Positions 11,391-22,632 of a stretch of 64,000 nt of DNA are shown here, piece by piece (position 1 is the stretch's first letter; every line of letters starts with the position of its first letter). This stretch comes from Membranipora membranacea. Taxonomy: Eukaryota > Bryozoa > Gymnolaemata > Cheilostomatida > Membraniporidae. The stretch lies in contig OU612068.1 in assembly GCA_914767715.1 (NCBI GenBank), positions 21,516,001 to 21,580,000 of the forward strand, written 5' to 3'. Made by a program: the position numbers and the translations under genes. The notes beneath the pieces were generated by a model that worked only from the letters and a program-made list of their open reading frames with translations, did no database searches and had not been told where the DNA came from.

Positions 11391-12345
11391 ATTATGATTA
11401 GCTACCAGTGACAAAAAATGTAACCACTAAGACAAACTTTCAGGCTTTAAGTGGTCACCGCAAGAGGGGAACCTAATAGTCTTAATAGTGAAAGCTAACA
11501 TTACAAATACTAAAAAAATGCACATACCGCGGGAGACAGCAGTACATTTTTTACATTAAAATGTCCTTAAGGGCGGCTGGTTTGAAGCTTCACATGTATT
11601 TGCTGATTGGGGCATTAGCGCAGGTATGTTGGACATTCAGAGACTTCCAGTATCGATATAGCAATCAAGTATGATAGTATTCCTTTTAATTGCCTAAAAT
11701 TATAGTTTTATAATTGGAAACACATGGTCTAACTTCCTCATAATTAAAGACCAATAAAGATCATAAATTAATCTATAAAAGATAATCAAATGGCATCATT
11801 GAATAAGACCTAATGTGCTCGGGTTAATTTTCAAGCCATGGGTGCGCTGAGGTCCGGTTTCAACCATTTTTTCGTCTTTTCCCCTGAAGGCAAGCTGCAT
11901 TATGTGTGTTGAATAAGGTTTATCTATCATCAGGTTCTCACTGACTTGATTTGACCGATTCTCCTCTAAAATAAGCTGAAGCGATGATTGACGAGGAAGT
12001 CAATACAAAGAAAATATTTTTAAAATTCCTTTAAACCACCAAGGTCTGCATTCAACATGATAATAATGCCAGAGAAACTTTCCCCTTACCTTTGATTGAT
12101 TATAATTTTAACTTGTGCTAAGTTATGGCAGTTTCTTTACCTCAGCTTATCTTGTTGAAACCTGAAAAATATCAGTTAGTTAAAAAACCTGACCAATGAT
12201 GACTGGCTTCAAGTACAAAAAAAATTCACCCAACAACGCAAACACTACAGCCTGAAGTGCTCACTTTATTGCCTCCGGATTGGAGTTCAGCACACGTTCA
12301 TGTGCTCATTGGGATTATAGATCGGATCATGCTATATCGGGGTTT
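11391..12345 (-). promoter_or_regulatory. Upstream region of transporter copy 1, homologous to that of copy 2 but interrupted
   Basis: Read on the reverse strand, the stretch at about 12345–12265 (GATCCGAT…AATCCCAAT…GAGGCAATAAA) and the stretch at 11472–11391 (GTTCCCCTCTTGC…GTGACCACTT) match 15420–15570 upstream of copy 2, where they are contiguous. In copy 1 they are separated by 792 bp (12264–11473) that begins GTGAGC and ends TTAG on the reverse strand, the form of an intron. So it may be a 5'-UTR intron, or an insertion. Confidence 0.5.
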
Positions 12346-15300
12346 TGATCATTTATCCTTTTCAGGAACTGCTGGTCAAAAAAAAAGAAGATAAGAATAA
12401 AAAACTGACGCCAGAAAGTTGATAGGATAACGCCATACTTTCGCCCTCGTCATGACAACGATTGAATTTGCTGGTGTTAATTAATGACATGAAAGTTGGT
12501 TGTGATATACACTATTTAATAAACCAAACTTAATGTGGTTTGGTGTTAACATACTTATCCATCAAAAAGTTCATATACCACATATCTCAGGTAAACAGTC
12601 ATGCTTAGGCTTAGGCAGTTATTAAATAAACGCAACAGATTAGCACAGGTAAAAGTGGTGTTATAGTGTATAGTGAAGATTACTATGACAAGCTACAAAG
12701 TAGGTGCTCCAAGCATATCAATCAACCACAGTGAAGTAATTTGTTCAGATATAATTGAATTTAATTTGGAAATGGTTTGGCTATGATAGATATATATATA
12801 TATATATATGTATATATAGGAAAATATAGGAAAATATACATGGAAGAGGTTATGTCCCTAAACACAGCACTGTCATGTTGCTAGGAGACTTCACCTTTGC
12901 AGGTAGAAGGGTTGGAGAAAGAGTTTCAGGTTACGTACTCTAGTAACTCTAGAACCCCTCCTAAATTTTATGCACAGTATATGTAAAGCCCGAGCAATGA
13001 AATATAAACACTTCTCAGACAGATTACTGGTATCTGGTCTTGAAATGCCAAAGAACTCCATAACCAACATCAGTGGTAGTTGCTCCCACATGCGAGAAGA
13101 GGAGACAAACCCTACCATCACTACTGAGATTTACCAACTTAGAAAAGAAAGTTTTGCATTGACACACATCTATAGGATCTCTGGTTCTAGTGCTCAATAA
13201 TCTCCATAACAATAATATTTTCACTTCATGGATTGTATTGAGTTAAACAAGCAGCCATCATGGTATCAGAGATTGAGTGCTGGGGAGGAGCCTAGTTTAT
13301 GCGGAATGCTTGTTTGGCACGTAGACTGGCACCTTTGAACAGAAATAGTCGAATATCGAGATATGGCCCTGCAGTGAAACAGAGTGTGTGCTGAAATCAA
13401 CAAATTTTCCAAATTCGGTCAAACACCCGTTAAAAAATATTTATGGTCAAAATGACATACTTGATTGAGAAGTTTGCTCTAGTTATAGCAGATAAGATAT
13501 TTACACTTGCCTTGTATTTGCTCATAATAATGTATTTCAAAGTTCTTTATCAGCTACAACCTATAAACCTCCCCCCCCCCCCTCCGCCACATATACAAAC
13601 TACCAAAGTAAAAGATAGCTCAGTTGGTTAGAGCGCCTGCCCTCTAATGCGCAAGATTCGGATTTCTCGGTTTTGAATCCCGCTGCAGTCTACCTACTAC
13701 TGGGCTCAATTGATGCCCCAGGTGTGCTCAGACATTCCTGAAAACGAGAACAGCTTGGCGCCAAATATAGCGTCCGCGCCCCTAAGGTACCTTTATATCT
13801 CAGTCTTTAGACAGAGACATAATTGCGATTTTAACCCCCTCCCCCCCCCCACAACAAAGATTTTCCTGATGAATAATATCAGTGATTTCCCTTGCCCTGA
13901 AATCTGTAAAGAGAGCAAGAAAGTCGGGGCATTTGTTGGCCATACTGGAATACCCTCAAAGCATGATGACAAGCGAAGACTTTGGATGTCCAGTCAATTT
14001 TCTAGACTAGGTAATAATATTTGCTGCTGACCATCATAGAAGTAACCTATAGGGAGAAATATGCTTTGTAAACACTATCTTGTCAGTTTGCTAAACCTAA
14101 ATAATGTTATCTATCGGATTGTGCCAAATAAACTCCTCACTATATCGTCGAGTACCCAAAAATTAAATCAATAAGGTAATTCAGTGACCGATCACTTCGC
14201 TTATGTAATTATATTCACCCTGGCGGTCAATGAACTCGCTCTTCATTGCGGTGGTAAAGGGTCCCAATCCACATTTACTGCTACAGGATTGAAATTCGTC
14301 TTACTTATTTTTATGTACCTGGTTTTTGATTCAGTTGTAAAATTTCTAAACCACTTAAAAACAACAAGTGCATCTCATCCTGTAATAAATGGCAATATTA
14401 TGTCAAAATATGTAACATAAAATGTTTGTTTCTCATGGGGTAACATTCACTTGAGCAATGACTTGTATTTATTATAATCTTTGACTTGACTGATCCAAAA
14501 AAGTATATCAGCAATTGACAGCCTGATAATGGACCGGTAAGATCTGGAGTCAACCGGATTTGAGAAAAAATATCCGGAGCAAATCTCTATGAGAAACACA
14601 CATTCTAACTGCAACGACAACATCAATTAAATATCGCATGACAATTACCATCCACTACACTCATCAGATGTGATAACAACTAAACATCCTCTCGTAAAGC
14701 TTAAATTGATCAATAACGCTTAAATAAATGCAGGATAGCAAATTTTGTTGAGTATTATATTAGATTATTTTTGCCTTCATTTTGATACGATTAACCTAGT
14801 TATTAGGATGGAATTTTTAGAAATTGCAATAACAAAACATCAGCTTCAATGCATAAAAAATTCAAACCAGCCCGTTTCGGCCCGAATAAACATTGGTGAG
14901 ATGGTTCAAAAGTATGGTTACACAAACATGTTCTCAACATATGTAACCCTTGTATGAAATTGATGTATGCGTTATTTTATCAAAAGCTTGCGGAGTTTAT
15001 CTTGCTTGTTAGGGGTGATTTATTGTAAGCTAGCACTTAATTTTGGCTAGCTGAGATGGGAGTCAATATTGAGGAAGAAGTTGAGTAAGTGTAACCTAAC
15101 TTTGAATTTAGCAACAACAAATTTTTCCTACTTCAAGCACTGAAATTGTCTAGGGTATTTAATATTGTGAACTTTCTTCAATCAAAACCAAAACAAAGAT
15201 ACAAAATATTCAACTAGTCATTGACGATAACATAATCACAATATTTGTGTATTAGAATATTTAGTATTAGATTTTTATTGAAATATTATAAGATTAAGAT

Positions 15301-15414
15301 ATGTAGAGCTGTCTGCTTGAAACAGGATTAACCTATATAATATAAGTGCATTTAGCTGCAGTTGAAGAAACCTAGTGTGGATAAAATAGGGAGGTTCTGC
15401 TAGCTACCCACATA
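12346..15414. other. Spacer of the inverted duplication
   Basis: This is the unduplicated centre between the divergent transporter genes. It contains an (AT)n run at about 12789–12819, two poly-C tracts (about 13570–13583 and 13836–13851), and a tRNA-derived SINE (13611–13855). Open frames such as 13710–14030 read through the SINE and are not supported as genes. Confidence 0.5.
13611..13855 (+). mobile_element. tRNA-derived SINE, copy 1
   Basis: An A box (TAGCTCAGTTGG, 13616–13627) and a decayed B box (GGTTTTGAATCC, about 13669) are followed by a non-tRNA body: TACTGGGCTCAATTGATGCC, a CGCCAAATATAGCGTCCGCG segment, then TATATCTCAGTC and GCGATTTTAA. The same head, body and order occur inverted at 53621–53830. 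Its tail runs into poly-C. The tRNA part does not fold as a full cloverleaf and lacks an acceptor stem, so it is not a functional tRNA. Confidence 0.85.
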
Positions 15415-15572
15415 TGCATTGATCCGATATAAAATCCCAATCAGCACATAGTTGCATGCTGAACTTCAATCAAGAGGCAATAAACCGCCGGTTCCCCGCT
15501 TGCAGTGACCACTTCAAGCTTGAAAGTCCGACTTGGTAGATCACTTTTTTTTTAAACTGGCAGCTAGTCGTA
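15415..15572 (+). promoter_or_regulatory. Upstream region of transporter copy 2
   Basis: This segment is alignable with the copy 1 upstream region on the other strand (GATCCGATATAAAATCCC, GAACTTCAATC, GAGGCAATAAA, GGTTCCCCGCTTGCAGTGAC). Retention of these blocks in both copies suggests promoter or 5'-UTR content, though recent duplication alone could explain it. Transcription start not identified. Confidence 0.4.
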
Positions 15573-18500
15573 ATGGGTTCTGGAAGGTTTATATCCTCCG
15601 AGTGTCAGCACAGCTCCTGTTACAAATGGATAATCCTAGTGGCTGGTTGTACCACCATGTTCCTTAGAGCTATATTTATAAATGGAACGCTGCCGGTCTT
15701 GTCAGTTTACTATGAGGAGAAGTTTAGCGACAGGAAACTCTCTTCATTGATCGGCTCTATCCAGACTTCGATGTCGTTCATAGCATGTAAGATCTTTTTT
15801 AATGCAATCACATTTGAATAAAATGTGTTTTGTTCCTCGAATAGACTTCTGAAAAAGCAGTAATTATTTAGAGTCATGCTTTTTGGAGGCAATGTGGTTA
15901 ATTTGTTGAAAAAGAAAAAATGATAAACTGAAATGTCTCTATATTGTCTTGTTATCATCAACATGATTTTTCTTTTAACGGGGGAGGGGGAGCCTTAAGT
16001 TACATTCATTTACCAACAAGTCCTGGCTTCCATACATTTAGCAGATATCTTGTGTCATAGGCCTGGATTCTTTATTGAGAGTGTAGTTTCATTGTCACAT
16101 ATGCAGGCAGTATGGACACGTACTTAAGTAGAGGACTGGAGAGGAAGCTTAGAACTTCTTTTGTATTTACATTATTCCACTGTCACTTCTCTGCTCTTTC
16201 TCGAGCCAACACTTTGGCTACTCCTTCTCCTCTTTGCTATTTTGACAAACCAGATTTTCAGTTGAGTTATAATAATGGAAAAAAATGAAGAACATGATTC
16301 TTGACCAGGTTTCCCTGCCATGCTGATATGCAGAAAGATAGGAGCAGGAAAGATTCAGATTATTGGAGGTATCTTATCATGTGTCGGAATGGCATGCACA
16401 GCTTTCTCTACGGCAGCATGGCAAGCTTTAATAGCTAACGGTTTTGTAACAGGTAAACACGAATTAACATCATGAAAAACACTAGAATTGATGAATTGTT
16501 GCTGACAATAAATATATTATTTTATTATTATTTTAACATACATAACACACTCCGCTGGCTAAATTGTAGGCTGTAATGTAACAGCGTCACCTTCCTAATA
16601 TGATGTCCTGGTAGAATTGTGCCCACTACTGAATTCTACTGAGTTTGTTCATCTTTGACCTTGAACTTGTACTCTCATATCCATTTATCATATTTGAACA
16701 GGAATAGGAGGAGCATGTTTGTATGCTGGATGTTACAATGCTGTAGCAGGCTATTTCACTGGCCACCAGTTAGCTCCTTTTGTTGCTATGGCGACATCAT
16801 TCAGTATGGGGGCATTGGCTACCCCTCAAATAATCAGTGAGTATTTTATAGGAGCACTCATTCTGTAAATAAGAGTTCACTTAGAGGTTATCTTACCGAA
16901 CCTATGAACAACATAGTTTCAAAAGGCTACAAAGTCGTATTTTCTAAAGGGTGATAGATAATGGAATACAGAAAAATCACTGTCTCATTTGCTCTAAGGA
17001 GTACTGACAACAGGATATTAAAGTAATACAAATTGAAATCTTCTTGAGGCTGTTTTCCTCTCAAACTATGTATTTATTATCTGTTTGTTTTTCAGAGACG
17101 ATGATAGCCACAATTGGATTCAGAAATTGTTTGTTGACCAGCGCAGGTATGATGTTACTCAACCTGGTAACTGGTATCATCCATAGACAACCCAGTAAGA
17201 GTGATGGCAAAACCGCAGCAGCAAACAAGAGAAAAATAAGTCTCAAATTCACAGGTACTTAGTATAGGGCTCGCCTTGCCTAACTAACTGTGTTTCAGTG
17301 TGGATTTTGAGATGGGCCTAGATCGTGCTCCGGCCGCCGGGAACTGAGCCCGGGTCAAGGTATTTGATACTAACGGCTTGGCCACGCCAGCCCCCTGTGT
17401 AGCTCACACTGCTCAGCTCAAGCTAACCTCAGTAAACACCTGGAGGTATTCTCATAGCTCAAACAGCAATGATTTACCAAGATTAATTGCCTACTATCAA
17501 CTATCATCAAAACTGGGATAGATTGATTTGTCTCCTCGTGCGCGATGAAAACAAGCAAACTATGTCATAGAGATTATTCCTATCTCATTTATTGCCAAAG
17601 ATGACCGATAGTTGAAAGTTTCCTCTCATATTTAGTAGCAATAATACACACAGGGCATATTTCTTTTTCAATATAATTAATTTAATCAGCTATTTGTTTA
17701 GGAGGAAAGACGGGTATTTTTCACACCTCATCAACACATGACATGCAAGATAATATCAGGAGACTGTCAGAATCGGAAGCTGGGGGTACAGAACTTTCTA
17801 GGGACCCAAACGCGCAGGTAAGACTATAAATCCCTGATTTCAGTTGATACAATATAACATGGTTGATATGAGGTGATATGGTGATGAGGTGATATGGTTG
17901 ATAAGGTGCCGGCATACAATTTTATTATTTCACAATTTACAGTGCTACACGGAACCAAATTTACTGATAAGATGTTTACAATTCTTGGGAAGTGTCTTTT
18001 TTTCTTTTTACCTCATCATCATCATGAAGATTGCTTGTCAATAAACGTTTAAAAAAAATCATGTGATGTTAGTCTCTGTCTTCATACTGACCCTCGTGAT
18101 CTGACTGGGCATGTAGATCACTGATAAACTAGGCTATCATTACCACAAAACAGGTGTCGTGAGGCTAGGTATGCATCATGCGTGACTTGAATTTGCGCAT
18201 GTGCAAGAACAATGAGTTTAGTTTGGGTTCTGATTGCAACTTTGGAAAGGGGAAATGGGATATCCCCTGCATAAACTGTCAATCAAAATCAGCTAATAAT
18301 GACAAGAGAGGATAACTATTAATAACAAATCCGCACGCTTTGGGGAGTATGTCACCAGAGCAGGTAGCCAATCAGATGGCTTCGGAATTCCGAGACTCAA
18401 TTTTGCAGAGATCAGCTCATGCCCAGAGCTGAGCATGCGCAGAATGCTCAGCTCTGTCTGCTCTTTCTGCTCTGTCTTAGTATTAACAATTTTTTTCAGG

Positions 18501-21018
18501 CTAAGGAGAAGGAAGAAAAGTTCTGCAACAGTTCTGAATCGGAAACATCATCAGGTGATCTCCCATCAAGTGAAGGTGATCAGCAAAGTAGTGAAGAACA
18601 CTCAAAGAAAAGCCTACGCTCCTTACTAGCTAAAGCACCCCAATACAAAATGGTGAGTGTTTATGAGCATAAGGAAATAGAAAAAAAAACCATGCACTCT
18701 GAATGCTGAGAACATCTTCCGTATGGATAGTAAGTCGCCCAGATGAATTTTTCCACATATAAGATTGTTTTTGGTGACTTCTTCGCAACTGAGCTACACT
18801 TCAGGCTTACTTGTTTGACTTATTGATAGTCATGTTTGACCTCTCCTATTTCACGGGATTGTGGAGGTGACAAGTTGAGTGGGAACAACTCAAACCATAG
18901 CAAAAGAGTTCACGCTTGGACAAAATTGTTGCAAATGTTGTATGATACATTCTGGAACTTAAAATGGTCAACAGAGTGATATCCCAAAACTTTCAAATTC
19001 GATCTTCAATTCGTCCGTGATGCATTCACCTGATGTTTAATGGCATAAATTTTGATAGACATTCATTTTCATTCTTTATTAGTTATTTGTTTTTTCAACA
19101 GGCAATAAATTACATACTTGGAGTTTTCTGTGCCTATGCCGGTCATGTAGCATACTTAGGAAATCTAGGAGATTACTCAAAGTACGCACTCGGTTTCTCG
19201 GATGAAGTCTACACGACAGGTACAATCAGTTTTGAGAATATGCAGATCACCTAGATTGGAGATGATCTTGTAGATGAAAATACCTTTTTCAAACACAAAT
19301 CTTCCTTTCAAAATGGTTTTACTGGAAACACAGTTGAGTGTGCAATCGGGGACCAGATTTCTGTCGCTTTTGCTTCAACTACCTGTTCATGAACTCAAAT
19401 AAACAACTTTTTGAAATATCACAACACAACAGGTACAAGCAGTTCTGAGAGTATTCGGATCACCAAAGGTTGGAGTTTGTCTTGTAGTGGAAGTGGTTAG
19501 TTATCTTTATTAGCAAATCATTGCCAGTATGGTCTCACTCAAACACAGGGTTTTGTTGTGCATTTTTCATCACAGGCATTGTAGACACTTCATCATCATA
19601 TATGAAAGTTCTTGCTCTGCTCTAAGTATGTAAATCCTGCTCATTAACTCAAACATAAAAGTTTTTGAAAATTACAAGACTCAGAACCTTTCTCTGTTTT
19701 CTATTATAGCTATAACCATACTTGGAGCAGCTCGACTAGTGACTGGTTTAGTCTACATCGTGGTGGCTAGGCATGTAATTCTTAGCTCTCTCTGTATGTA
19801 CGCCACAAATGTGGCACTGCAAGCTGTTGTTGTATTCTGTCTGATGGCACGCCCTGGCGAGGGTGAGTAACACCTTTTTCAGGATTATTATCAATTATTA
19901 TTCTTGGTTAATCCTGGCGATTTGTGTCAAGTATTGGATAGATCTAGAACGGAGTATCGCCACTATATGTGCAATCAGCTCTGGAAAAGGCCATTTTGCC
20001 ACGACGGGTCTGTTTTGTCAACTTAGACATTATAACCGTGATAACATATGTAATGAAAATGCAACAGATTTTCTTGTCATAGAAAAAGAAACTGAAGAGT
20101 TGTATTCCCGTTGAAAAAGAGAGGATTATCATTGGTTCATCCACTGAAAAGTTTGCAAGAGAAAGATAACCACAAATACCACTTCATTTTTATATGTACA
20201 CCTATAAAGTAGAAGGAACCAAACTTTTCTGCTAGGAGTATAAAGTTGTCTTTCCGATAGAAAAGGGAGGACTATCCTTGGCACAAAGTCTTCTGAATTT
20301 TTTGGATCAGTAAGAACAAATATCACTTCTTTTCTTTATAAACTTATATTTACTTCTTCCAGTTCCATTCTACTTCCTGATGGGTTTGATTGGAGTGTTC
20401 CAGTCAATGTTTAGCAGTGCTATGTATGGATGCTGTATAGAAGTTACCTCACCAGATAAAGCTCCGTATATGTTTATGATTCAGACTATATTTGATGGCC
20501 TTGGATCGATTGTGGCTCCCTACATTACAGGTATACTAAAGAAAATACAGTGACAGTAAATGTGAGCAGATCACCGTTTTGTAAAGCCAAAAGCTCAACA
20601 CATTGTCATCAGGGAGGGTGGGATCCGATCCCACCCCTCCTATTGTCATAATTCTTGATGCCATATGGTGCAAGATACGTGATACATAACATCACTTTGG
20701 AATCAGTCCAGAGGAAAAAAATTGTTTTTCTCCTTTATTCATACAGGGCATACTACTGAAATTGCATTGCTAGTATAATATTTGGAAGTTCGTACTCAGA
20801 TATGTAGCTGCCTTTTTGTATGATTTGTAGCCTACCTACAGGTTGAGGTTGATATTGATGCCGGACTGTACTTTGCAGGAGGTATAATGATCTTATCATC
20901 TCTCATACTGCTGCCGTCAGTCATTGCCAGCTTGAGAGCTCCGAAAATCTACAGCGCTGACGAATCTGTAGTCAGTGACAAACTTTATCAGACAGGTTAC
21001 GTACCTCGACCATTGTAA
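15573..21018 (+). CDS. SLC16 (monocarboxylate transporter)-like carrier, copy 2
   Basis: Ten exons: 15573–15786, 16309–16452, 16702–16836, 17096–17254, 17702–17817, 18500–18652, 19102–19219, 19710–19862, 20363–20530, 20831–21018. They total 1548 nt, 515 aa, with phases identical to copy 1. The start is MGSGRF, as in copy 1. TM1 begins YKWIILVAGC; the TM4 region has GIGGACLYAG and GYFTGHQ; TM5–6 contain GFRNCLLTSAG and end at HRQPS; the cytosolic loop is Ser/Glu-rich (exons 5–6); TM7–12 include AINYILGVFCAYAGH and FAGGIMILSSLILL; the C-terminus is VPRPL. Residues in membrane segments are almost unchanged between the copies, whereas the loop exons differ greatly. The last exon uses the upstream acceptor TTTGTAG|CC; the CTACAG 10 bp further on would hit a stop. 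The family is clear; substrate and location are inferred only. Confidence 0.9.
17305..17400 (-). mobile_element. Probable second tRNA-derived SINE remnant (Leu/Ser-like head)
   Basis: On the reverse strand GGCTGGCGTGGCCAAG…CCGTTAG resembles the A-box region of class II tRNAs, followed by CCCGGGCTCAGTTCCCGG as a B-box-like segment. It lies in intron 4 of transporter copy 2, and copy 1 has no counterpart. A related B-box-like GGGTTCAGTTCCC lies on the reverse strand at about 27290–27302. Family status is uncertain. Confidence 0.4.
18424..18456 (+). other. Perfect 13-bp stem hairpin before exon 6 of transporter copy 2
   Basis: CAGAGCTGAGCAT (18424–18436) pairs exactly with ATGCTCAGCTCTG (18444–18456) around a 7-nt loop. 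The hairpin sits 43 bp upstream of the exon 6 start (18500), where it could affect branch-point or acceptor use. No equivalent is seen in copy 1. Confidence 0.7.
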
Positions 21019-21724
21019 CAAATCAAAATATAAGTTACACAAGCTATAGATAGCAGGTAGTGCAATATACCTAACTTCATACGATGATTATCTATTTACT
21101 GATAGATTCCTGTTCCCCATCATAAAGAGACGCAGAGGGTTAGGGGACGGGCTGGCGGAGTGTCAGGAGAGGGGAATGGGGACGCAACCCCCAAACCACC
21201 ACCTTGCATCAAATTTGATCTAGGCGATATTTAGCCATGTCATGCATCCACTTATTTTGTTTTGTGAACAAATAAAGTGGTGTTCTGAGGATATAAGATA
21301 AAATTATTGTTTTTCTGTGAAACTTTACTTTCACACTGCTGACACTAGAAGCATTGATCATTTCAATAATTTTCTGGAAGTGCTGGACTGCATATAACAT
21401 TTGGTGAATAACTTAAACACGGGTCAATTTCTTCCTACATATTTAATCATCTACGTATTCTACTAGTATATGTGTAAATAAAGATAATTCGAAATATGGT
21501 GGCATTTTAATATCAGAATTAGTATCAGCTGAAAATTTAATGAGATAAACTGTCAAGAGTGAATCAGGCAACCGGAAGATCAACCCAAGTGATAGTCCTG
21601 TCTCAGTGAGACAGAGCGTGATGGATTTAGGAAGGTGTGAAGATATCAATTATAATCGGAGTTATCTTCTCTCTAACCATGCAGAGACAACTCATTGAAG
21701 GCCAGGTTGATGAGTTGTCAAAAT

Positions 21725-21935
21725 CTCCAGTTTTCTTTTGGATCTTCTGTGTTTGTGGGGGGTAATCCCATCACGTGCGAATAATCCTAATGACATACTC
21801 AAGACCCAAGTTCAAAATAGGGTCATCGCGGTTATGTCTTTAGGGTTACAAAAGGGTTTTATGTTTTCTTTTGGATCTTCAGTGTTTGGGTGAAGTAAAC
21901 CCATCAATTGTTAATAATCCTAACGATTAGGCACA
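21725..21935. repeat. Direct duplication, about 140-bp spacing
   Basis: CTTTTGGATCTTCTGTGTTTG…AATAATCCTAA (from about 21735) recurs as CTTTTGGATCTTCAGTGTTTG…AATAATCCTAA (from about 21871). The intervening phrase TATGTCTTTAGGGTTACAAA resembles one in intron 2 of the Shisa-like gene at about 26610–26650, so it is also a dispersed repeat. Confidence 0.6.
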
Positions 21936-22332
21936 GGCTTCTATCACCCTTGAAGCACGACCTTTGGAGACTAGGTTTCCATTAGACTGGTGCCTCACTG
22001 GGTACTTCCTTATCCATCTCACTCCAGTTTATTTTAGATTCCCTGGTGTCTCTTATTGCCTGGAAAACATTCCTTTTGTCAAATGCATAAAGCTTGAGAT
22101 TCGTGTCTTGTTGACAGGGTTTCTACTAAGGTGTTTTTTAGTAGGGATTTTGAGGCAGATATCCCTGCTTGTGTTAGATAATGACCTAAAACTCACATCA
22201 TTACTCAGAGTGTTTTTTCAACAAAGGCGCCACCTTTCTGGTTTATCGTGCTCTGCACAACACCAGATGATGTTAGTACTGTAGATTTGAAGTCCAGTCC
22301 GAACTCCTTGTAAAAAGCTGGGTCCGGATCCG

Positions 22333-22632
22333 CCCCATTTTCCCAATGTCATTTTCCCATCGAGCCATTTTCCCCACCCCCCGTTATCCCACCAAGCTAT
22401 TATTCCACCAGGATATTTTCCCACCAAGCCATTCTCCCACCTGGATGATTTACCCCTCTACCTTTTTTCCACCTGGACGCTTTCTCACCAATCCATATTC
22501 CCATCAGACCGTTTTCGCAACAAGCCAAATTGCCTACAAGACAAATTCCCACCAAACCACTTTCCCTACAAGAATATTTACCACTGTGCTTTTTCCCAAC
22601 AAGACAATTTTTCACCACACAGTTTTCCCTGC
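22333..22632. repeat. 16-bp degenerate minisatellite
   Basis: About 18 copies of a unit close to ACCAAGCCATTTTCCC. Unit starts at 22391, 22407, 22423, 22439, 22455, 22471, 22487, 22503, 22519, 22535 and 22551 keep an exact 16-bp step despite substitutions. Because the C/A/T-rich unit carries few stops, long frames stay open on both strands (22346–22636 forward, 22400–22618 reverse). Neither looks like a real protein. Confidence 0.9.

Noticed and set aside
13710-14030. 106-aa forward frame in the transporter spacer
   Set aside because: It begins inside the SINE body and crosses a poly-C tract.
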